Assembly (NCBI GenBank): GCA_033852175.1
Contig: JAWSUY010000022.1
Coordinates: 23,113-87,112, forward strand
Direction of reading: 5' to 3'
Length of the DNA stretch: 64,000 bases
DNA from: Agarilytica sp033852175
Lineage (GTDB): Bacteria > Pseudomonadota > Gammaproteobacteria > Pseudomonadales > Cellvibrionaceae
Part shown: positions 1 to 8,949 of the stretch, piece after piece
Layout of the letters: each line of letters begins with the position of its first letter
How positions within the stretch are numbered: position 1 is the stretch's first letter
Position numbers and translations under genes: made by a program
Notes under the pieces: generated by a model
The model's database searches: none
What the model saw: only the letters and a program-made list of their open reading frames with translations
What the model was told of the DNA's origin: nothing

Positions 1-143
1 ACAAGAGAATTATCCTCATGACACTTAACCGTCACAACTTTACCGTAAAAATTACGTTTGCCACCGTAATTGTTTAACATCGGCGCCAATACACGCACAT
101 CATCAGGAAAATCATCACAAAGGTCGGGAGTCACGAAACTCAT
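1..143 (-). CDS. rraA: RraA, regulator of ribonuclease E activity A (5' part only)
   Basis: The reverse strand encodes 47 residues beginning MSFVTPDLCDDF and containing LAPMLNNYGGKRNFYG and VVTVKCHEDNSLV before the window ends. This matches the N-terminus of RraA (in E. coli SELCDIYQEDVNVVEPLF, then FGGRASFGG and ITVKCFEDNGL). RraA is a small trimeric protein that binds the RNase E degradosome and lowers mRNA decay. Only the start is visible. It lies 85 bases downstream of nspC in the same direction, so it could be read from the polyamine operon or from its own promoter. The family call rests on motif recall, not on a search. Confidence 0.85.
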   Translation of the reverse strand, partial: MSFVTPDLCDDFPDDVRVLAPMLNNYGGKRNFYGKVVTVKCHEDNSL

Positions 144-228
144 AAGCTTACTCTCTTAAAAAATAGAAAATTAAATAAAATGATTAGTGTTTGGTTTTGA
201 AGTGGAATTTTTACAGAGTCTCACAACT

Positions 229-1407
229 TCAAAGCCGAGATCTAAAATCCTCATAACCAAACTGATTCACAATTTTAAGTGCATCCGTTTTCGAATTCCA
301 CAACGCAATAGATGGCAAGTTTATACCATTAAACGTATTCGTCTTCACCATCGTATAATGACTCATATCATCAAACATCAAACGCTGGCCGATACGCAAA
401 GGCTCGTCAAAACTGTAATCGCCCATCACATCACCCGCCAAACACGTTTGCCCACCCAAGCGATAAGTATGCTTCTTTATTTTAGCTTCAGCAGAAGAAA
501 AAACATGAGCACGATAAGGCATCTCCAGCGTATCCGGCATATGACAAGTCGCCGAAGTATCGATAATGGCAAGGTCTAAAGCATTATGCGTAATGTCCAA
601 AACCTCACAGACCAACACCCCAGTATTGATAGCAATCGCCTCACCAGGCTCCAAATATACCTGCAAATTATATTTTTTTTGTATTAGCTTAATTCGCTGA
701 ATTAAAGCCTCAACATCATAACCCTCAGCCGTAATATGATGACCGCCGCCAAAATTTAACCACGATAACTTCTTCAATAGACTGCCAAACCGTTCCTCAA
801 TTACATTCAGCGTACGCGCAAGCGGCTCGAAACCTTGTTCACACAAGGTATGAAAATGCAGGCCGCTAATGCCCTCAAAAGAAGAATCATCAAACGATTC
901 CAGTTGATCCGCAGGAATGCCCAAACGCGAGCAGGGCGCGCAAGGATCGTATATAGGCGTAGCACCTTCCGAATGTTGGGGGTTTAAGCGAAAGCCAAAC
1001 TTTAGCTCAGGCCGCTGTTGAACAGCCGCCTGTATAAGCGGTTGAAAGCGTTGCCATTGCGCAAGCGAATTAAAAACCACATGATCCGAAATTTCGAGAA
1101 TGTTCGCTAACTCATTTTCTTTATAAGCACTGCAAAAAGTATGCACCTCACCATTAAAGGATTCACGCCCTAATTTGGCTTCATGTAAACCACTGGCACA
1201 AGTGCCAGACAAATAACGCTGAACAAGAGGCGACAAGGTCGGCATAGAAATCGCTTTGAGGGCCAGCAATATTTTAGCGCCGCTTTGTTCTTGAACGTGC
1301 GCCAGTATTTTTAAATTATTTTCAATCGCAGCCTCATCCACTACAAAACAGGGCGATGGGACTCGTGTCGCATCGAAATCAAGAAATGATTGGCTCGCAA
1401 TGGGCAT
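229..1407 (-). CDS. nspC: Carboxynorspermidine/carboxyspermidine decarboxylase
   Basis: This is a PLP-dependent fold III decarboxylase of 392 residues, the usual length for NspC. It removes CO2 from carboxyspermidine or carboxynorspermidine to give spermidine or norspermidine. K51 in LLALKAISM is the expected Schiff-base lysine. NFGGGHH binds phosphate, LEPGEA is the conserved EPG segment, and the LGGQTCLAGD motif carries the active-site cysteine contributed across the dimer. It is the last gene of speA-CASDH-nspC, 15 bases after the dehydrogenase whose product it uses. The ATG has only a weak ribosome site, which fits translational coupling. Whether spermidine or norspermidine is made depends on whether the diamine supplied is putrescine or diaminopropane; the upstream speA points to putrescine and spermidine. 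Confidence 0.93.
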   Translation of the reverse strand: MPIASQSFLDFDATRVPSPCFVVDEAAIENNLKILAHVQEQSGAKILLALKAISMPTLSPLVQRYLSGTCASGLHEAKLGRESFNGEVHTFCSAYKENELANILEISDHVVFNSLAQWQRFQPLIQAAVQQRPELKFGFRLNPQHSEGATPIYDPCAPCSRLGIPADQLESFDDSSFEGISGLHFHTLCEQGFEPLARTLNVIEERFGSLLKKLSWLNFGGGHHITAEGYDVEALIQRIKLIQKKYNLQVYLEPGEAIAINTGVLVCEVLDITHNALDLAIIDTSATCHMPDTLEMPYRAHVFSSAEAKIKKHTYRLGGQTCLAGDVMGDYSFDEPLRIGQRLMFDDMSHYTMVKTNTFNGINLPSIALWNSKTDALKIVNQFGYEDFRSRL

Positions 1408-1422
1408 GGTTTAAATAGTCAC

Positions 1423-2634
1423 TTATTTTAAAAGAGAAAAGTCAGGATCTTCGATCACCTTCCAAGGTAAACCGTATTTTGTCATATCCTCCAAAAAGAC
1501 ATCAGGGTCCATCTGCTCAATATTCCATACGCCAGGCTTCATCCATTTACCTTCAAGCATCATCTTCGCTCCAATCATTGTAGGAACGCCTGTGGTATAT
1601 GAAATTGCCTGTGAGCCGACTTCTTTATAGCATTCTTGATGGTCGCAAATATTGTAAAGATAAGCGGTTTTAGGCTTCCCATCTTTTATCCCCGTGACAT
1701 AGCAGCCAATACACGTCTTACCTACCGTGCGAGGGCCCAAAGTAGAGGGCTCGGGTAACAAAGCTTTTAAAAATTGTATGGGCACTATTTTCTGCCCTTG
1801 AAATTCAATAGCGTCGATACTCGTCATGCCAACATTACCGAGTACTTCCAGGTGCTTTAAATAATTATCCGAAAAACTCATCCAGAATTGTGCTTTTTTC
1901 AATGTCGGATAATGCTTGGTAAGCGATTCCAATTCCTCATGATACATACGGTAAATGTCATATTCGCCGACGTCATCAGGGCAATCAAATTTTTGTTGAA
2001 GTGACATCGCTGGAGTTTCAATAAACTCGCCGTTTTCCCAGTGACGGCATTCTGCGGTCACTTCACGAATGTTGATTTCAGGGTTGAAATTAGTAGCAAA
2101 TGGATAGCCATGATCACCGCCATTAACATCGATAATGTCCAGCGTGTGAATCTCATCGAAATAGTGTTTCGCTAAATAAGCGGTGAATATGTTCGTGGCA
2201 CCAGGGTCAAAACCAGAACCTAGCAATGCCATAAGTCCGGCCTCTTTAAACTTCTCTTGATAAGCCCACTGCCATTTGTATTCAAATTTAGCCGTGTCGA
2301 TCGGTTCGTAATTAGCGGTATCCAAATAATGAACGCCCGCTTCTAAGCACGCATCCATAATCGTGAGGTCTTGATAGGGCAGGGCAACGTTAATCACCAT
2401 GACGGGGTTTACTTGCTTGATTAAGGTGACTAATGCTGGAACATTGTCAGCGTCAATACATGCAGTCGTTATTTTAACGCCGGTTTTTTCTTTAACGCCC
2501 TCCGCAATTTTTTTACATTTCGATTCTGTTCGGCTGGCCAGGACAATATTAGAAAATACATGGGATGCTTGCGCACATTTTTGTATGACGACTTGTCCGA
2601 CGCCACCCGCGCCAATGATTAATACAGTAGACAT
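1423..2634 (-). CDS. Carboxynorspermidine/carboxyspermidine dehydrogenase (saccharopine dehydrogenase family)
   Basis: This 403-residue protein reductively condenses L-aspartate-semialdehyde with putrescine or diaminopropane, using NADPH, to form the carboxy-polyamine that NspC decarboxylates. A Rossmann dinucleotide site opens the protein (LIIGAGGVGQVV, residues 5-16). The later segments GSGFDPGATN and YTTGVPTMIGA are typical of the saccharopine dehydrogenase-like CASDH family. Its ATG overlaps the speA stop by one base (TAATG), so the two are almost certainly translationally coupled. Together with speA and nspC it forms the alternative spermidine route that avoids S-adenosylmethionine. Confidence 0.92.
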   Translation of the reverse strand: MSTVLIIGAGGVGQVVIQKCAQASHVFSNIVLASRTESKCKKIAEGVKEKTGVKITTACIDADNVPALVTLIKQVNPVMVINVALPYQDLTIMDACLEAGVHYLDTANYEPIDTAKFEYKWQWAYQEKFKEAGLMALLGSGFDPGATNIFTAYLAKHYFDEIHTLDIIDVNGGDHGYPFATNFNPEINIREVTAECRHWENGEFIETPAMSLQQKFDCPDDVGEYDIYRMYHEELESLTKHYPTLKKAQFWMSFSDNYLKHLEVLGNVGMTSIDAIEFQGQKIVPIQFLKALLPEPSTLGPRTVGKTCIGCYVTGIKDGKPKTAYLYNICDHQECYKEVGSQAISYTTGVPTMIGAKMMLEGKWMKPGVWNIEQMDPDVFLEDMTKYGLPWKVIEDPDFSLLK

Positions 2635-4556
2635 TATGCTGGCCTCTCGTTTTCTTTTTCGTAGTAAGTATAACCGCGCATACTTTCATTAAAGTTGTTT
2701 ATCATCTTGGCGCGCTCGCGTGCGGTAATGCGGCCTTCACGAACCGCTCGTTCTGCAGTGTTTCGGTAGCGAGTGATTAGCTCTTTTGGTTGAAATTCAA
2801 CGTAACTCAATACATCGGCAATCGTGTCGCCGTGTATCTCTTTAACAAAATCAAAACTGCTGTCAGCATTGAGCCGCACACTAACGACATTGGTATCGCC
2901 AAATAGATTGTGTAAATCCCCCAGCGTCTCTTGATAAGCACCGACCAAAAACACACCTAAGTAATATTCTTCATCGGGTTTTAATTCGTGAACTTGAAGC
3001 GAGGGTTTTTCTTGTTGGTTACTAATGAAGCTATCAATTTTACCGTCACAATCACAGGTGATATCGGCAATCACTGCGTCACGCGTGGGTTTTTCATCGA
3101 GCCTGTGAATGGGCATAATGGGAAATTGCTGATCAATCGCCCAAATATCTGGCAACGATTGAAACAAACTAAAGTTACCGTAATAAATATCCGCAAGGGA
3201 GGCTTTTAAACCGTCCAGCTCTGGCGGTTTCTCTTCCATTGTTTCCGATAGGGCGACAATGGCATGCATAATTTCGAGAAATAGATTCTCGGCGACTGAA
3301 CGTATTCTGAGATCCATTAGACCGCGTTTAAATTGTTCTCGTGCTTCATTTCGGTAATAGTGAGCATCGTTATAATTTTCTTGCAGGCGTTTTTCTGTCA
3401 AGTCTTGTAGCACTTCTTGCAGGTTTTTAATGACAGGATGCGGATCGCCTGGCAACTCTGGCAATATTTTTGGCTCGAATGTATTGGTATCCAAAATATT
3501 AAAAATCAATATCGAAGAATAAGCGACCGTGGCTCTTCCCGACTCAGTAATAATCGTAGGGTGGGTGATATTTAGCTCATCAAAGGTTTGCTTAAGCGTA
3601 TCGACAATATCTTCACAGTACTCAATTAAGGTGTAATTACGGCTTTGATTTTCATTTTTGGCTGCGCCGGAATAGTCGACTGCTAGGCCGCCGCCAAGAT
3701 CAATATGAGTTAGCTCTGCTCCTTCGGCGACTAAACCGGCGTAAAAGCGACAGGCTTCAACAATTCCGTTGCGAATATCTTGAATGTTCGGAATTTGAGA
3801 ACCAAGGTGGCAGTGCAGCAATTGTAAGCAATCTAGCATCCCCTCTTTTTTGAGCGTGTCGACGACATCAATCAGCTGAGTTGTCGTCAATCCAAAAACA
3901 CTGCGATCACCACTGGTGCTGTTCCAATGACCACTTACCTGAGTAGTCATTTTTACGCGTACTCCAATGGTGGGGGGAACATCCAGAGCTCGACTGCGTT
4001 CAATAATAATGGGCAGTTCAGACGGTGTTTCAATGACGAAAAAGCACGTAAAGCCGAGTTTGATGGCGTGTAAGCCTAAATCGATAAATTCGGCATCCTT
4101 GTAGCCATTGCAAATAATGAGGCTGCCGGGTTCCTCCAGCGTCGACAACGCGGCGATCATTTCAGGCTTACTGCCGACCTCAAAGCCATGCTGAAAACGA
4201 GCGCCAAAATCGGCGATTTCCTCGATGATCTGGGCTTGTTGGTTAACCTTTATCGGGTAAACGCCGCGATACGGGGCTTGGTAGCCAAGTGTGTTGATCG
4301 CTTCAGAAAATGCGGTATTCAATCGATAGATTTGAGCATCGAGGATGTTCTCAATGCGCAGTAGTACCGGCATCTGTAGGTCTCTTTCTATCATTCCATC
4401 GACAATGTCCATGATGGGGACTTGTGTGTTCAGAGTCTTTGCAGTGACCTTCCCATCGTCGGAAAGACCGAAGTAATCGTTGCTCCAGCGTTCTACGCCA
4501 TAGAGCTGAGCGGAGTCTTCAGTGCTCCAGGCGGCTTTATCTTTTGTGTATGTCAT
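2634..4556 (-). CDS. speA: Biosynthetic arginine decarboxylase
   Basis: This fold III PLP enzyme converts arginine to agmatine, the first step from arginine to putrescine. It is 640 residues from the chosen start, normal for SpeA. K103 in GVYPIKVNQQ is the PLP lysine. HCHLGSQI, DLGGGLAVDYSG and TESGRATVAYSS are conserved cofactor-site segments, and CDCDGKID lies in the C-terminal barrel. I start at MTYTKDKAAW because GGGGAGAG lies just before it; an in-frame ATG 75 bases upstream would add 25 residues unlike the family. The gene ends in the TAATG overlap with the next gene. No agmatinase or agmatine deiminase is in the window, so the agmatine-to-putrescine step must be encoded elsewhere. Confidence 0.95.
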   Translation of the reverse strand: MTYTKDKAAWSTEDSAQLYGVERWSNDYFGLSDDGKVTAKTLNTQVPIMDIVDGMIERDLQMPVLLRIENILDAQIYRLNTAFSEAINTLGYQAPYRGVYPIKVNQQAQIIEEIADFGARFQHGFEVGSKPEMIAALSTLEEPGSLIICNGYKDAEFIDLGLHAIKLGFTCFFVIETPSELPIIIERSRALDVPPTIGVRVKMTTQVSGHWNSTSGDRSVFGLTTTQLIDVVDTLKKEGMLDCLQLLHCHLGSQIPNIQDIRNGIVEACRFYAGLVAEGAELTHIDLGGGLAVDYSGAAKNENQSRNYTLIEYCEDIVDTLKQTFDELNITHPTIITESGRATVAYSSILIFNILDTNTFEPKILPELPGDPHPVIKNLQEVLQDLTEKRLQENYNDAHYYRNEAREQFKRGLMDLRIRSVAENLFLEIMHAIVALSETMEEKPPELDGLKASLADIYYGNFSLFQSLPDIWAIDQQFPIMPIHRLDEKPTRDAVIADITCDCDGKIDSFISNQQEKPSLQVHELKPDEEYYLGVFLVGAYQETLGDLHNLFGDTNVVSVRLNADSSFDFVKEIHGDTIADVLSYVEFQPKELITRYRNTAERAVREGRITARERAKMINNFNESMRGYTYYEKENERPA

Positions 4557-4833
4557 GGATACTCTCCCCGCTTGTAAGCGAAATATTAAAGGAACTTTTC
4601 GGTTACAATGAGGGTTAAAATTTTGGGTCAAATGGGCGGCAATTTTGCCTGAGATTTTGGACCAAATCCAGCAGAATTGCGTACTTATGACTTGGCTTAA
4701 CGGCTTATCAGCTGGTATCCCGGTTCAACACCTGAGGGTGCTGTTCGTCATGTTTATCATGCTGAGCTGTTGGTCATCTGTAACAATATAACCAAGCCTG
4801 CTCGGCAGACTAGGACGGAGGGTTAAGCCAGTA

Positions 4834-5931
4834 ATGAAGATGATGTTTATTCCGGTACAAAGGATGTTTTGGTTATGTCATGTTAGTGGATGGCTGCTCG
4901 CCACGGCGTTATTGTCGTTGTCGAGTATTGATGCCGAGCAAGGCTTTTTTCATTCGGCTATTTTTTCTGAATGTTTACGCTTCTCTCTGAGTTTACCGCT
5001 GCTACTAATGTTTCGGTATTTATATATTCAGAGTCGTTGGCAGTCTTTGTCAGTATTGGAGTTATTCAGTTTGATTCTCGGGTTTAATTTAATTGCAGTG
5101 ATTCCGGTTGTATATTGGGTGCCATTTTCTATTTCCACGAGTGATGCTTGGTTTGAACAGCTGCAGAGAGAGTCGATTGGTACATCGCGATATTTCGATG
5201 AAATATTTGTCAGCTTTATATACTCTTATGGTTTGCAGGTCGGCTGGTGCTTGCTCTATTCCCTTAGTAAAACAGCCAAAATAAACCAGGAGTTAGAGAG
5301 CGATAAAGTTGATATTCAAACCGAACTTGAAGGTGCAAAACTAAGCTCGCTGTCCAACCAAATTAGCCCACATTTTTTATTCAATGGATTAAATAATCTT
5401 TGCTCTTTAATCGCGATTGATACAAAAAAATCACAAGTGGTATTGCGAGCGTTCTCGGAACTTCTTCGGTTTTGTATGGAAGCGCATAAGCATGATAAAA
5501 CGTCTATCGAAAATGAAGTGCGTCTTGTCGATAATTATATTGCCGTATCGAGTATTCAGTATGAAGATCGTTTACGTTTTTCCAAGTCAATTTCAGATGG
5601 GGTGTGCAACTATTCCGTTCCGCCTATGATGATCCAGCTATTGGTGGAAAATGCAATTAAGCATGGCGTCAGTAGGAGCAAGGTGGGTGGTGATGTGAGC
5701 CTGACGATTAAGCAGTCGGCATACTTTATCGAAATTGAAGTGATGAATGACGGATGTTTAAATCTTGAATGTGCGACTCAATCCACTGGGCTTGGCTTGA
5801 AAAATATACTGGATCGTCTCCTGCTAATTTATGGCGATACGGCAACGTGCGAACTGATTCAAAAAGAACAAAGTGTTGTGGCGCTGTTGCGTTTACCAAA
5901 GGAGGTGTTTTATGAACGTAATCATTGTTGA
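4834..5931 (+). CDS. LytS/YehU-type sensor histidine kinase
   Basis: This 365-residue membrane kinase has about four hydrophobic segments within residues 1-145 and a short coiled linker. The His_kinase motif follows as LSNQISPHFLFNGLNNL, with H180 as phospho-acceptor. Next comes an ATPase domain with the N-box LLVENAIKHG and the G-box STGLGLKNI. The unusual SPHFLFN motif places it with LytS, YehU and BtsS rather than with HisKA kinases. It has no recognisable periplasmic sensor domain, so it probably senses through its membrane part. Its 3' end overlaps the response regulator by 20 bases, so the two form one operon. A GGAGGG lies 11 bases before the ATG. The signal is unknown. Confidence 0.92.
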   Translation: MKMMFIPVQRMFWLCHVSGWLLATALLSLSSIDAEQGFFHSAIFSECLRFSLSLPLLLMFRYLYIQSRWQSLSVLELFSLILGFNLIAVIPVVYWVPFSISTSDAWFEQLQRESIGTSRYFDEIFVSFIYSYGLQVGWCLLYSLSKTAKINQELESDKVDIQTELEGAKLSSLSNQISPHFLFNGLNNLCSLIAIDTKKSQVVLRAFSELLRFCMEAHKHDKTSIENEVRLVDNYIAVSSIQYEDRLRFSKSISDGVCNYSVPPMMIQLLVENAIKHGVSRSKVGGDVSLTIKQSAYFIEIEVMNDGCLNLECATQSTGLGLKNILDRLLLIYGDTATCELIQKEQSVVALLRLPKEVFYERNHC

Positions 5932-6622
5932 AGATTCCAGGTTGGCACGAGAAGGACTTAAGTCATTGTTGCTGAACTTTCCTGAAATCAATGTTGTTGG
6001 CGAAGCTGAAGACGCTGATGAGGGGGCGGATTTATTAGCGTCCTTGTCCCCTGATGTTGTTTTCCTTGATATTGATATGCCGGGGAAAAATGGCTTTGAA
6101 ATGCTTAGTGAATTGGACGTGAGTCCTCCGGTAATTTTCACAACAGCATTTAGTGAATACGCCGTGCGTTCCTTTGATTTCAATACCATTGATTACTTGC
6201 TTAAGCCTATTGACCCTGAAAAATTGTCTCGGGCGATCAGTAAGCTAAAAGATACGACGAATAAAGTCGTCAATATCGAGCCCACGTTAAATGCCGAAAG
6301 CCGTTTGTTTATTCGAGATAAAGATATTAACTACTTCGTTGAACTGGAGGGAATTCGGCGTTTTGAAAGTTGTGGGAATTATACCCGTTTGTTTTTTGGA
6401 GAGACCTCACCTTTTGTGTATAAATCACTTAGCAAGGTCGAAGACCGCCTTCCTAAGGAGTTGTTTTTTCGAGTGAGTCGCCAGCAGATTGTTAACCTTA
6501 AATTTATTGAAACGTTAGAGGAGGGTATTTCCGGTGCTTATGTGATTACCATGAAGGGCGGAGAAGAGGTTTCTGTTTCTCGTAATCGCTCTTCCCAGTT
6601 ACGTGATTTATTTTCTTTATAA
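5912..6622 (+). CDS. LytTR-family response regulator
   Basis: This is the partner of the preceding kinase, 236 residues from the chosen start. It has an N-terminal receiver domain with acidic pocket residues E7 and D8, phospho-acceptor D53 in VFLDIDMPG, and K103 in DYLLKPI. The C-terminal LytTR DNA-binding domain spans roughly residues 135-235 (FESCGNYTRLFF, FFRVSRQQIVNL, EVSVSRNR). I start at 5912 because AAGGAGG sits eight bases before that ATG; the in-frame start 39 bases upstream has none. It probably regulates its neighbours, including the ExbD gene nine bases downstream. LytTR proteins bind pairs of direct repeats, which I did not find with confidence. Confidence 0.93.
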   Translation: MNVIIVEDSRLAREGLKSLLLNFPEINVVGEAEDADEGADLLASLSPDVVFLDIDMPGKNGFEMLSELDVSPPVIFTTAFSEYAVRSFDFNTIDYLLKPIDPEKLSRAISKLKDTTNKVVNIEPTLNAESRLFIRDKDINYFVELEGIRRFESCGNYTRLFFGETSPFVYKSLSKVEDRLPKELFFRVSRQQIVNLKFIETLEEGISGAYVITMKGGEEVSVSRNRSSQLRDLFSL

Positions 6623-6631
6623 GGATGGTTT

Positions 6632-7042
6632 ATGAGAAAGCGAAAAAACAAAAATAATGCAGACGATAAAGCCGATATTGATCTTACACCGATGTTAGAT
6701 GTAGTGTTTATCATGTTGATATTTTTTATTGTCACCGCCAGTTTTTTAAACGAATCGACGATACCCCTTAATCAACCTGACACAAAGCCCACTACCAAGC
6801 TGGCTGAGTCGTCTAGCCTTGTGATTAATATTGATGCAACGGACAAAGTGAAAATAGAAAATCGTCGTGTAGATATTCGTTCGATCCGGGCCTTGGTATC
6901 GCAATTTTTGGCAGAAAATCCTGGGTCATCGACCTTAATTCGGGCTCATGAGCAAGCATCGACAGAAAAATACGTGGCGGTGGCCAATCAAATAAGACAG
7001 GTTTCGGGTAGCCAATATTTGTTAGTGACGTATAGCGAGTAG
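6632..7042 (+). CDS. ExbD/TolR-family biopolymer transport protein
   Basis: This 136-residue inner-membrane protein has a short cytoplasmic N-terminus, one membrane helix at about residues 22-42 and a periplasmic domain. The pattern DIDLTPMLDVVFIMLIFF carries the Asp that relays protons in ExbD and TolR. It normally works with an ExbB/TolQ channel and a TonB-like partner, but neither is nearby, so this is an orphan ExbD that must borrow partners from elsewhere. It follows the LytTR regulator by nine bases, with its own AAGGA site, and looks like the third gene of that operon. The operon ends here, facing a gene on the other strand. Confidence 0.88.
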   Translation: MRKRKNKNNADDKADIDLTPMLDVVFIMLIFFIVTASFLNESTIPLNQPDTKPTTKLAESSSLVINIDATDKVKIENRRVDIRSIRALVSQFLAENPGSSTLIRAHEQASTEKYVAVANQIRQVSGSQYLLVTYSE

Positions 7043-7061
7043 GTTTCGCGTGCGAGAGGTT

Positions 7062-7484
7062 CTATGAATACTCGACGTACTTACTAAGATCAAGGGCGAT
7101 AATGAGGCGATCGTTGTGGTGGTAGGTGCCGAGAATAAGCTCACTGGTAGAGGCCGTCCCAGTGTTGGGGGCGTTCTCTAATTTATCCATATTGATCTCA
7201 ATCATTTCGTTGACCTGATCAACAATAAGGCCGTAATAAATACCGTGGCTTTGCATCGTGATAATACGCCAAGTGGCTTCGGGAGCTTTATCCTGAAGGT
7301 CAAGGAGTTTTCGGCCTGAAAGCACTGTGACGATTTCGCCGCGAACGTTGAGAATACCCATAACCTCGGATACCGCTCCGGGAACGGGTGTTGGGGGCTC
7401 GTAATTCAAAATCTCTTGAATATCATCAACTGTCAGGCAGTAGTCTTCGCCTGCAATATTGAAATTCACCCACTGTGCGTTCAA
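7062..7484 (-). CDS. CheW-like chemotaxis scaffold protein
   Basis: This 140-residue protein is a single CheW domain (VNFNIAGEDYCLTVDDIQEIL, GILNVRGEIVTVLSGRKLL, GLIVDQVNEMIEI). CheW links chemoreceptors to CheA. The start is TTG, preceded by CGGGGA seven bases upstream, and no better start is in frame. No other chemotaxis gene is near. It could be a solitary adaptor for a distant chemosensory array or for a signalling system that uses CheW domains. It runs convergently to the exbD gene with a 19-base gap. Confidence 0.9.
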   Translation of the reverse strand: MNAQWVNFNIAGEDYCLTVDDIQEILNYEPPTPVPGAVSEVMGILNVRGEIVTVLSGRKLLDLQDKAPEATWRIITMQSHGIYYGLIVDQVNEMIEINMDKLENAPNTGTASTSELILGTYHHNDRLIIALDLSKYVEYS

Positions 7485-7733
7485 AGAGTTTTCCCCGTTT
7501 TATTGGATGTATCCGCATGATGATGGTTCGAATATGGCGGAAGTTCTTAATAGTTCTTAAGAAATATCTCTTCTTATAATAGTTCATGCTAGCGTAAATG
7601 CGACTAAGAGGAGGTTATCATTCTCTTATTTGAGCGTGAATAGAGGGTTAAATGATCAAAGCCACTCCTTCCATGGAGTAGTCGGTACTTTCATGTGATT
7701 TCCACATACCTTCGTCGATAGATGGCTGAAGCA

Positions 7734-8834
7734 TCATGAGCTAAATGTTTTCGAGAGGTTTATGCCGCCCCAGAGGACGTTACGGTCGCCGTTTCCAGAT
7801 TTTATCTCCGAGGTGTGTCCACGCAGAGAATAGCTAATTCGGTATCCATTGGTCAGCGCGAAGGTGTAGCCGAGCCAAGCCTCAATAATACCGTGACGAA
7901 GTTCGTTCGAATCATAGCTCACATCACTACTGCGAAACTGGCCTTGCAGAAAGGCATTGTACGCACGTGCTTTAACGGCGATTCCGGCCCATAAGTAATG
8001 CTCACGCAGCTTTGTCTTGGTTGTTTGGGCACTTTGCTCTCCGTAGCTGACTCTTTCTGGGTTAAAACTCACCCAGGGCGTGTGAATTTTTCCAAAGCGT
8101 CCGCCTAAGCTCCAGCTGGCCTCGGTGATATACCCGACTGAGGCCTGTAATGAGCTTTTTATCTCTACACCTAACCTGCTTTGGTACAGGAGTGATTGGC
8201 GGGCAATCGTGTAACGAGCGGTTAATTCTCCACCTTCGGATATTTGGTGGTCCCAACCTTGGGGCTCGTCGCTGTCTGTTATTTTATGCACTTCTTCTTG
8301 TAATTTCCCTACGATATTAAGCCCCAGTAGGCCAACAGTGATGGTGCTGTTCCAGGATATATCACGGGAGAAATCGTAGAATTCGCTGGAGCTTGAGACG
8401 TAAATCAAGCTTGCGTAAGGCCTATCGTCAGCGTTTGCTTCTGCCTGTTGAATGTCCTCTGGAGTGAAGCCGAACAGTCCGTATTCTATTTTGTGGGCAG
8501 ATTGGGCGTTGCGGCTTGCCTTGAGTCCAATAGCGCGATTAAAAATGTGCAGAGGTTTGTGCAGTGATAGCCAGTGTTGTTGAGCCTGGTTACCCGCAAA
8601 ATTAACGTTAATCCCGTAGGTGTAATCTTGGTCGCGGCTACCGGGGACTAGGATGTCATTATCAAACGAAAAGCCCCAGCTTTGAACCTTGCTGCTGTAG
8701 TTTACTGCGTGATTAGCGTTTGGGCGGGGCAGCCCCTTTTCTTCAATGCGTTCATTCGCAAGCGTGTTAGAAAGGCTAGCGCTTAGGCCAAGCGCTAGCA
8801 ATATCGTGAATACCGTTTTTCGTGTCTGTGTCAT
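7734..8834 (-). CDS. LpxR-like outer membrane lipid A deacylase (DUF2219 family)
   Basis: This 366-residue outer membrane beta-barrel has a signal peptide at residues 1-27 (TVFTILLALGLSASLSNTLANE). Near the mature N-terminus it has the family signature WGFSFDNDILVPGSRDQDYTYGI. In LpxR the Asn-Asp at this place helps bind calcium and the active site removes the 3' acyl chains of lipid A. Alternating hydrophobic strands end in ISLSKTFSS-like C-terminal residues (NLSKTFSS). CAGGAG precedes the ATG. Two copies of a 12-base palindromic site lie just upstream and a third lies before the TetR gene, so expression is probably repressed by that TetR. The substrate is inferred from family membership only. 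Confidence 0.85.
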   Translation of the reverse strand: MTQTRKTVFTILLALGLSASLSNTLANERIEEKGLPRPNANHAVNYSSKVQSWGFSFDNDILVPGSRDQDYTYGINVNFAGNQAQQHWLSLHKPLHIFNRAIGLKASRNAQSAHKIEYGLFGFTPEDIQQAEANADDRPYASLIYVSSSSEFYDFSRDISWNSTITVGLLGLNIVGKLQEEVHKITDSDEPQGWDHQISEGGELTARYTIARQSLLYQSRLGVEIKSSLQASVGYITEASWSLGGRFGKIHTPWVSFNPERVSYGEQSAQTTKTKLREHYLWAGIAVKARAYNAFLQGQFRSSDVSYDSNELRHGIIEAWLGYTFALTNGYRISYSLRGHTSEIKSGNGDRNVLWGGINLSKTFSS

Positions 8835-8864
8835 GTCTGTTCTCCTGAGCGCGGCTCAAATATA

Positions 8865-8879
8865 GATGACCGGTCGTCT
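8865..8879. promoter_or_regulatory. Probable TetR operator, copy 1 (lpxR-like promoter)
   Basis: GATGACCGGTCGTCT is a near-palindrome centred on ACCGGT, 30 bases upstream of the lpxR-like start. The same core, GACCGGTCGTCT, occurs at 8919-8930 and 9546-9557. Such sites are typical of TetR repressors encoded next door. Confidence 0.75.
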
Positions 8880-8916
8880 TTCTTTTGGTTTCGGGTGGGC
8901 CGGCCTGCTTTTATAG

Positions 8917-8930
8917 TCGACCGGTCGTCT
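8917..8930. promoter_or_regulatory. Probable TetR operator, copy 2
   Basis: TCGACCGGTCGTCT is the second copy of the palindrome, about 51 bases from the first, between the tetR stop and the lpxR-like start. Two sites about five helical turns apart could bind two repressor dimers on the same face of the DNA. Confidence 0.72.
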
Positions 8931-8949
8931 CGTTTTTAGGGTTAAAAAA

